From contig NZ_LGEK01000057.1 in the NCBI RefSeq assembly GCF_001636615.1, forward strand, positions 1-35,822: a stretch of 35,822 nucleotides of DNA. The letters run 5' to 3'. Made by a program: the position numbers and the translations under genes. Shown one piece after another: positions 31,085 to 35,822 of the stretch; within the stretch, counting starts at the first letter, position 1; each line of letters starts with the position of its first letter. The stretch comes from Mucilaginibacter sp. L294 (GTDB taxonomy: Bacteria > Bacteroidota > Bacteroidia > Sphingobacteriales > Sphingobacteriaceae). Under the pieces are notes generated by a model. That model did not search any database, was not told the DNA's origin, and saw nothing but the letters and a program-made list of their open reading frames with translations.

Positions 31085-33901
31085 ATGCCCAGAGATACTT
31101 CCATCAAATCCGTATTAATTATTGGTTCAGGCCCTATCATTATTGGCCAGGCGTGTGAGTTTGATTATGCGGGTTCGCAGGCAGCCCTTTCCTTAAAAGA
31201 CGAAGGCATTACTGTTTCCATCATCAACAGCAACCCCGCCACCATCATGACCGATAAGGTTATTGGCGACCACGTTTACCTGCTGCCGCTTACTGTTGAA
31301 AGCCTTGAAAAAATACTGATAGAACAAAAAATTGACGCCGTACTGCCTACCATGGGCGGCCAAACCGCTCTAAACCTTTGCATAGAGGCCGACGAGCAGG
31401 GATTATGGAAAAAATACGATGTTAAAATTATTGGGGTTGATATTGCCGCGATAGAAAAAACAGAGAACCGCGAAGCCTTCCGCCAGTTAATGGTTGATAT
31501 TGGCGTTGGGGTGGCAACGTCAAAAATTGCCAACTCGTTTTTAGAAGGTAAAGAAGCCGCGCAGGAGATTGGTTTCCCACTGGTTATCCGCCCAAGCTAT
31601 ACCCTTGGTGGTAAAGGCGCAGGCTTTGTACACAAAAAAGAAGATTTCGACGCAGCTTTAAGTCGCGGCCTGCAGGCATCACCAACCCACGAGGTTTTGG
31701 TAGAGCAGGCTGTTTTAGGCTGGAAAGAATATGAGCTGGAGCTTTTGAGAGATAGTAATGATAACGTGATCATTATCTGTTCTATCGAAAACTTCGACCC
31801 GATGGGTATCCACACCGGCGACTCGATAACCGTGGCCCCGGCCATGACCCTGAGCGACCGCTGCTACCAGGAAATGCGTAACCAAGCCATCAAAATGATG
31901 CGTGCCATAGGCAACTTCGCAGGTGGCTGTAACGTACAGTTCTCGGTTAACCCGGCTAACGAAGAGATCATCGCTATCGAGATCAACCCGCGTGTATCGC
32001 GCTCATCAGCATTAGCATCAAAAGCAACCGGTTACCCAATCGCTAAAATAGCTGCAAAGCTGGCCATTGGTTATAACCTTGATGAAATAGAGAACCAGAT
32101 CACCAAAACAACTTCGGCTTACTTTGAGCCAACGCTGGATTATGTGATCGTAAAGATCCCTCGTTGGAACTTTGATAAATTTAAAGGCGCTAACCGCGAG
32201 CTTGGGTTAACCATGAAATCGGTTGGCGAGGTGATGGGCATAGGCCGCAGCTTTATTGAGGCTTTACAGAAAGCCTGCCAGAGCCTTGAAATTGGCCGTG
32301 CCGGCCTTGGTGCCGATGGCCGCCAAAGCCGCAACCTGGAAGAGATAATGCACAGCCTGGAGCATCCAAGCTGGGATAGGTTGTTCCACATCTATGATGC
32401 CATGAGCCTGGGTGTGCCAATCGAATCTATCCGCAAAGCAACTAAAATTGACCGCTGGTTCCTGAACCAGATACAGGATGTAGTGAACGTAGAAACAGAA
32501 CTGCGCCGCTACTCGCTGAATAATATCCCTGAAGATTTCTTCTTCACCCTAAAACAACGCGGTTTTTCTGACACCCAGATAGCCTACGTTTTAGGTAACG
32601 TAACCGAGGAAGATGTTTACAAGCGCCGCAAGGCCTTAAACATTAACCGTGTTTACAAAATGGTTGATACCTGCGCGGCAGAGTTTGCGGCAAAAACGCC
32701 ATACTACTACTCTACCTACGAGGGCGAAAACGAATCTATCGTATCTGATAAAAAGAAGATCATCGTATTAGGATCGGGCCCTAACCGTATTGGCCAGGGT
32801 ATTGAGTTTGATTACAGCTGTGTACACGGCCTGCTTGCCGCTAAAGAAGCGGGTTACGAAGCCATTATGGTTAACTGCAACCCTGAAACTGTATCTACCG
32901 ATTTTAACATGGCCGATAAGCTGTACTTTGAGCCCGTTTTTTGGGAGCATGTACGCGAGATAATTGACCTGGAGAAACCGGAAGGTGTAATTGTTCAGCT
33001 TGGTGGCCAAACAGCCCTGAAGATGGCCGAGAAACTGCATGAGCATGGCATCAAGATCATCGGTACATCATTCAATGATATGGATGTAGCCGAAGACCGT
33101 GGCCGTTTCAGCGACTTGCTGAAAGAGCTTGGTATCCCATACCCTAAATATGGTGTTGCCGAAAGCGCTGAAGAAGCCATTGAGGTTGCACACGAAGTTG
33201 GCTACCCGGTATTGGTGCGCCCAAGCTACGTACTTGGCGGCCAGGGTATGAGCATTGTGATAAATGATGAGGACCTGGAGAAAGCGGTGGTCAACTTGTT
33301 GAAGAATTTACCCGGTAACCGTGTATTGATAGATCACTTCCTTGACCGCGCTGCCGAAACCGAATCAGATTCTATCCATGATGGCGATGATGTACACATT
33401 ATTGGTTTGATGGAGCATATTGAGCCTGCCGGTATCCACTCGGGCGATTCATTCGCGGTATTACCACCGTTTGACTTGTCAGACAATGTGATAAGCCAGA
33501 TGGAAGAATACACCGAGAAGATAGCACGCGCACTTAACGTTCGTGGCTTGCTGAACATACAGTTTGCTGTTAAAGACGATAAGGTGTTTGTGATAGAGGC
33601 TAACCCCCGTGCATCGCGTACAGTGCCGTTTATAGCTAAGGCTTACGATGTACCGTACATTAACATTGCCGCTAAAGTAATGCTTGGCGCCAACAAATTA
33701 AAAGACTTTACTATTGAGCGCAAGCTTAAAGGATATGCAATAAAAGAACCCGTATTTTCGTTTGATAAGTTCCCGGAAGTAAACAAGGAGCTTGGGCCCG
33801 AAATGAAATCAACAGGCGAAGCCATCAGGTTTATACCTGATCTGGACGACCCATATTTCAGGCATCTTTACAAAGAAAAATCAATGTATTTGAGTAAATA
33901 A
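31085..33901 (+). CDS. carB: Carbamoyl-phosphate synthase large subunit, lacking the allosteric domain
   Basis: CarB makes carbamoyl phosphate from bicarbonate, two ATP and ammonia for pyrimidines and arginine. The 938 aa hold two homologous halves, each with a pre-ATP-grasp and an ATP-grasp domain: GSGPIIIGQACEFDYAGSQA at about 14 and GSGPNRIGQGIEFDYSC at about 563, plus RPSYTLGGKGAGF and RPSYVLGGQGMSI. The protein stops after the second ATP-grasp domain; the MGS-like domain (about 130 aa in E. coli CarB of 1073 aa) that binds UMP and ornithine is missing. The clean stop, shared as I recall by related Bacteroidota, argues against a recent truncation. The small subunit gene carA is not in the window. 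Confidence 0.95.
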   Translation: MPRDTSIKSVLIIGSGPIIIGQACEFDYAGSQAALSLKDEGITVSIINSNPATIMTDKVIGDHVYLLPLTVESLEKILIEQKIDAVLPTMGGQTALNLCIEADEQGLWKKYDVKIIGVDIAAIEKTENREAFRQLMVDIGVGVATSKIANSFLEGKEAAQEIGFPLVIRPSYTLGGKGAGFVHKKEDFDAALSRGLQASPTHEVLVEQAVLGWKEYELELLRDSNDNVIIICSIENFDPMGIHTGDSITVAPAMTLSDRCYQEMRNQAIKMMRAIGNFAGGCNVQFSVNPANEEIIAIEINPRVSRSSALASKATGYPIAKIAAKLAIGYNLDEIENQITKTTSAYFEPTLDYVIVKIPRWNFDKFKGANRELGLTMKSVGEVMGIGRSFIEALQKACQSLEIGRAGLGADGRQSRNLEEIMHSLEHPSWDRLFHIYDAMSLGVPIESIRKATKIDRWFLNQIQDVVNVETELRRYSLNNIPEDFFFTLKQRGFSDTQIAYVLGNVTEEDVYKRRKALNINRVYKMVDTCAAEFAAKTPYYYSTYEGENESIVSDKKKIIVLGSGPNRIGQGIEFDYSCVHGLLAAKEAGYEAIMVNCNPETVSTDFNMADKLYFEPVFWEHVREIIDLEKPEGVIVQLGGQTALKMAEKLHEHGIKIIGTSFNDMDVAEDRGRFSDLLKELGIPYPKYGVAESAEEAIEVAHEVGYPVLVRPSYVLGGQGMSIVINDEDLEKAVVNLLKNLPGNRVLIDHFLDRAAETESDSIHDGDDVHIIGLMEHIEPAGIHSGDSFAVLPPFDLSDNVISQMEEYTEKIARALNVRGLLNIQFAVKDDKVFVIEANPRASRTVPFIAKAYDVPYINIAAKVMLGANKLKDFTIERKLKGYAIKEPVFSFDKFPEVNKELGPEMKSTGEAIRFIPDLDDPYFRHLYKEKSMYLSK

Positions 33902-33959
33902 TTCAAAACTGGCATCAGTTTTGAATTTAAGGTTAGCCGCCGTGTAATTACGGTGGCTA
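33901..33959 (+). terminator. Two tandem hairpins after carB
   Basis: ATTCAAAACTG (33901-33911) pairs perfectly with CAGTTTTGAAT (33916-33926), and TAGCCGCCGT (33934-33943) with ACGGTGGCTA (33950-33959) with one wobble. No strong T-run follows either, so this may be an mRNA 3' structure or a weak terminator. Confidence 0.45.
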
Positions 33960-33984
33960 CATGGTTTAATTTAGTACTATAGTA

Positions 33985-34677
33985 TTGAAAGTTAATTTAA
34001 AGAATACGCCGGTCGTTAATCTAAGCAATATCGACCCGGAGGATGTAGGTGATGTGTTACTAAAGATCGAAAGATCATTCAATATCAGGTTCACAGACGA
34101 AGACCTTACACACATAAAAACCTTTGGCGCGCTATGCGACCTGGTTGTTGATAAGGTGAAACAAGTACAAAGCGATAGCTGCACAACGCAGCAGGCTTTT
34201 TATAAATTGCGTAACGCTATTAACGCTAAAAAGCCCATTGATAAATGCGACTTGAAGCCACAAACCAAACTTTGCGAGCTTTTTCCGCGCGATAACCGTA
34301 TTGAGGTTGTTGCTGACCTGGAAAGCGAGATGGGTTTACACATGAATTTGCTACGGCCTAAACCCGTTATTGTTTGGGCTTTTGTTATAGCACTTCTTGC
34401 AGCTGTAACAGTAAGCCTGGTTTATGGTGTAGTAGGCTATATAGGTACAGTAGTAGCTATAACAGGTTTAATACTTGCCGGTAAATTTGGTAAGGAATTA
34501 AAAGTGAAAACACTTGGCGACCTGTCTGAAAAAATTGCCCGCGAGCATTATCTTAAATGCCGCCGTGATGCTTCTACCATTAACCGCGCCGAGGTTGCCG
34601 AAAAGGTAAAAGAGCTTTTTGCCGAATACCTTGATGTGGAGCCCGCATCGCTTAAAAAACAAGCAAGGTTCGCGTAA
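33985..34677 (+). CDS. Membrane protein with acyl-carrier-protein-like segments
   Basis: The 230 aa protein (TTG start at 33985) is not a family I can name. Residues about 14-58 (DPEDVGDVLLKIERSFNIRFTDEDLTHIKTFGALCDLVVDKV) align in style with helices 2-4 of acyl carrier proteins, but the phosphopantetheine Ser of the DSL motif is absent. One or two membrane helices lie at about 127-168. The cytoplasmic C-terminus (EVAEKVKELFAEYLDVEPASL) again resembles ACP helix 1. A terminator follows directly. A carrier-like docking or scaffold role is conjecture. Confidence 0.65.
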   Translation: MKVNLKNTPVVNLSNIDPEDVGDVLLKIERSFNIRFTDEDLTHIKTFGALCDLVVDKVKQVQSDSCTTQQAFYKLRNAINAKKPIDKCDLKPQTKLCELFPRDNRIEVVADLESEMGLHMNLLRPKPVIVWAFVIALLAAVTVSLVYGVVGYIGTVVAITGLILAGKFGKELKVKTLGDLSEKIAREHYLKCRRDASTINRAEVAEKVKELFAEYLDVEPASLKKQARFA

Positions 34678-34702
34678 GTAAGCGTATAACAATAATATAA
34701 GG

Positions 34703-34733
34703 TAGCGATGGGTTTATATCCATCGCTATTTTT
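34703..34733 (+). terminator. Intrinsic terminator
   Basis: TAGCGATGG (34703-34711) and CCATCGCTA (34720-34728) pair perfectly and are followed by TTTTTG. It ends the ACP-like membrane protein gene. Confidence 0.92.
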
Positions 34734-34741
34734 GTTGCCGG

Positions 34742-34813
34742 GTCATCCTGAGCCTGTCGAAGGATGCGCGCATGGGCATAGTCCACCAATGGTTCGACAA
34801 GCTCACCATGACA
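34742..34813. repeat. REP-like inverted repeat
   Basis: GTCATCCTGAGCCTGTCGAA (34742-34761) and, inverted, TTCGACAAGCTCACCATGAC (34793-34812) form an imperfect palindrome of a type common between Bacteroidota genes. Several arm differences are paired changes. It fills the converging gap before the DUF4920 gene. Confidence 0.8.
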
Positions 34814-34847
34814 AAGCTTGCCAACTGCCAACTCCCTACTGCCAACT

Positions 34848-35312
34848 TTACCTATCCACCATCAATCCCCAAACCTCAAAAGTTATACGCGCTTTTGGGT
34901 TTACTTTCTCTTTATGTTGTTTGGCCCCGGTTACCGTATCACCTGCAAAATGCTGCAAATCATCAGCGGTTAGCATGCGCTGGGCAACGCCCTCAATAAT
35001 TACGGTGCGGCCCTTAATAGCCTGGGGGAGCTTTATGTTATAGTTTTTAAAATGCGCGGCAATTACCCTGCCGGCGCCGGCATCCATTTCAAACCAGCCG
35101 CCTTGTTCTTTAGTAACCTTAATAATTTTGCCCACAAGGGCCGTGGTCTGCCTGATCTTAGCACCCATAAACCCCTCTATTTTACTGGCGGGTACGGGTG
35201 CAATATTTTTGGGCTTATCACCAAAAACCATTCCATGCGGCAATGGGGTATGCTTTTGGGCAAAACCAGTTATCGTACAAAAAATAAAAACAAGGGTAAG
35301 TAACTGTTTCAT
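34848..35312 (-). CDS. Exported DUF4920 protein
   Basis: The 154 aa protein has a signal peptide (MKQLLTLVFIFCTITGFAQ). The mature part reads GMVFGD, ALVGKIIKVTKEQGGWFEMD and GRTVIIEGVAQRM, which fits DUF4920, an OB-like beta domain of Bacteroidota periplasmic proteins. Many relatives carry a cysteine pair in the 'VC..KGCW' segment; here the equivalent reads VTKEQGGW with no cysteine, so a metal-binding role is less likely for this copy. It is a single gene with no clear promoter match; function unknown. Confidence 0.75.
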   Translation of the reverse strand: MKQLLTLVFIFCTITGFAQKHTPLPHGMVFGDKPKNIAPVPASKIEGFMGAKIRQTTALVGKIIKVTKEQGGWFEMDAGAGRVIAAHFKNYNIKLPQAIKGRTVIIEGVAQRMLTADDLQHFAGDTVTGAKQHKEKVNPKARITFEVWGLMVDR

Positions 35313-35406
35313 TATTATAGTTAACGTACGGTATAGCTGTTAGTTTTAATTTTCGGGGGAGTGATGGCCGGGCTGTCATCATCAAAACAAAAACCCTCTT
35401 ATACAA

Positions 35407-35436
35407 GTAAAGCCCCTGATGGGCAGGGGCCTTTAC
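35407..35436 (-). terminator. Probable terminator of the tRNA-like gene pair
   Basis: On the minus strand GTAAAG-G-CCCCTG pairs with CAGGGGCTTTAC around CCCAT, one base bulged. It lies 32 nt past the 3' end of the second tRNA-like RNA. The T-tract is weak (TTGTAT), and a T-run occurs only 13 nt further on. Confidence 0.6.
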
Positions 35437-35468
35437 TAACCAATTATAAACCTAAATTATGAGAAGAG

Positions 35469-35584
35469 CTGTAGGAGAAGGGGTCGAACCTTCAAAGAGT
35501 GGTTATTCTTATTGCTAAGAGTTTCCCATGATCTCCGCCACCGCGACAAGGAGGTGTGTCTGCCAAAAATTTCACCATCCTACA
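35469..35584 (-). ncRNA. tRNA-like RNA, copy 1 (116 nt), unusual class
   Basis: Read on the minus strand from 35584: acceptor TGTAGGA pairs with TCCTACA (35476-35470), with G as the unpaired 3' base and no encoded CCA. U8-G9 and a D-arm (GTG...GGCAGACAC) of tRNA-Leu style follow. The T-arm is GAAGG-TTCGACC-CCTTC. The anticodon arm is abnormal: CCTCC/GGTGG with a central T-T mismatch and loop TTGTCGC (anticodon would be GTC), or CTCC/GGAG with a 13-nt loop. The variable region is 44 nt, with its own TCTTA/TAAGA hairpin. A standard long-arm tRNA is 85-95 nt. It may be an atypical tRNA or a tRNA-derived regulatory RNA; I am sure of the fold elements, not of the function. Confidence 0.75.
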
Positions 35585-35615
35585 GGATGTAAATCAAACC
35601 TTACGATTTGAAGTG

Positions 35616-35727
35616 CTGTTGGGGAAGGGGTCGAACCTTCAAAGAGTGGTTAGCCCGCTTCGGGTTTCCCATAATCTCCGCCACCGGGACAAGGAGGTGT
35701 GTCTGCCAAAAATTTCACCACCCAACA
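35616..35727 (-). ncRNA. tRNA-like RNA, copy 2 (112 nt), unusual class
   Basis: This is the upstream member of the tandem pair, 31 nt before copy 1. Acceptor TGTTGGG pairs with CCCAACA; relative to copy 1, two base pairs changed on both sides (A-T to T-A, and A-T to G-C). The variable-region hairpin is CCCG-AAG-CGGG where copy 1 has a different stem of equal position. The D-arm, the CACCTCCTTGTC segment, GGTGGCGGAGAT, CCACTCTTT and the T-arm are nearly identical in both. The loop is TTGTCCC. Compensatory change shows that the acceptor stem and variable hairpin are selected, so neither copy looks like a decayed tRNA. Confidence 0.75.
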
Positions 35728-35774
35728 ATGTTTGTTTTTAAAAGAACGATATAGCAATTGTCATTTGCTTTATA

Positions 35775-35782
35775 CAAATCTA
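35775..35782 (-). promoter_or_regulatory. -7 promoter element for the tRNA-like pair
   Basis: TAGATTTG on the minus strand matches TAnnTTTG and lies about 47 nt upstream of copy 2. The -33 region is AC-rich without a clear TTG. The remaining bases to the adapter at 35804 hold no other feature. Confidence 0.45.
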
Positions 35783-35803
35783 ACGGAGTTGGCACTTTCT
35801 TGC

Positions 35804-35822
35804 CTGTCTCTTATACACATCT
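35804..35822 (-). other. Nextera/Tn5 mosaic-end adapter remnant
   Basis: CTGTCTCTTATACACATCT is the complete 19-bp mosaic end in the orientation that closes a Nextera insert. Genomic sequence therefore ends at 35803. Confidence 0.97.

Noticed and set aside
31085..33901. carB as a truncated pseudogene
   Set aside because: Both ATP-grasp halves are complete, and the missing part is exactly the C-terminal allosteric domain, with a normal stop.
34708..35043. Plus-strand ORF of 111 codons
   Set aside because: Its first part is a translation of the REP-like repeat and the rest is antisense to the DUF4920 gene.
35469..35727. Tandem repeat or CRISPR-like array
   Set aside because: Only two units occur, they differ by compensatory changes in stems, and each has tRNA D- and T-arms.
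35556..35741. Plus-strand ORF over the tRNA-like genes
   Set aside because: It crosses both structured RNA copies, and its codons follow the repeated RNA sequence.
1..35822. Composite transposon bounded by Tn5 ends
   Set aside because: Only the 19-bp mosaic ends occur, there is no IS50 or transposase, and the orientation is exactly that of a library insert. Gene content is chromosomal housekeeping.

Overview
The window looks like the chromosome of a Bacteroidota member, most likely family Sphingobacteriaceae (Mucilaginibacter or Pedobacter relatives). The evidence is the many TAnnTTTG -7 promoter elements, the futalosine-route menaquinone genes mqnB and mqnD, Bacteroidota-specific families (DUF4270, DUF4920, DUF6624), a CarB that ends before the allosteric domain, and REP-like intergenic repeats. 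The genus is an inference. Both ends carry the 19-bp Tn5 mosaic end used in Nextera libraries, facing outward, so this is a whole assembled contig with adapter left at its ends, not a natural element.

Layout from left to right. 1-400: possible small ORF and a terminator. 403-6574: acyl-CoA dehydrogenase, TlpA-like exported thioredoxin, mqnB-mqnD (minus strand), then queD-type PTPS, folE and fabD (plus). 6644-10387: a very large polytopic NtrY-like sensor kinase without an adjacent regulator, followed by REP-like repeats. 10709-16609: coiled-coil membrane protein, exported GHL10 glycosidase, a DUF6624/PhnA-like/DUF1835 group, and an ArsR repressor with an ene-reductase. 16740-20923 (minus): pdhB, M23 peptidase, rbfA, LolC/E permease and MBL hydrolase. 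21022-23539: oxyR divergent from katA. 23545-23900: a 28-bp perfect inverted repeat enclosing a tiny basic protein gene. 23908-29534: glmS, a DUF4270 lipoprotein with a half-length glycogen-synthase-like protein, and divergent panC and panD. 29566-34677: Crp/Fnr regulator with a fatty acid hydroxylase, carB, and a membrane protein with carrier-protein-like ends. 34848-35312: DUF4920 protein.

Most genes are housekeeping: quinone, folate/pterin, fatty acid, amino-sugar, pantothenate and pyrimidine precursors, plus peroxide defence. Regulation can be read directly in several places: a perfect palindrome over the arsR promoter, a TTGAC-N4-GTCAA box after the crp gene, and oxyR with Cys199/Cys208 beside catalase. 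Several -7 elements end only 4-5 nt before ATG, which suggests leaderless mRNAs.

The most unusual item is at 35469-35727 on the minus strand. Two tandem tRNA-like RNAs of 116 and 112 nt have canonical acceptor, D and T arms, compensatory changes in the acceptor stem and in a variable-region hairpin, an aberrant anticodon arm, and a 40-44 nt variable region. Both carry CACCTCCTT, identical to the anti-Shine-Dalgarno tail of 16S rRNA, in the anticodon-arm region. I do not recognise them as a known tRNA class.
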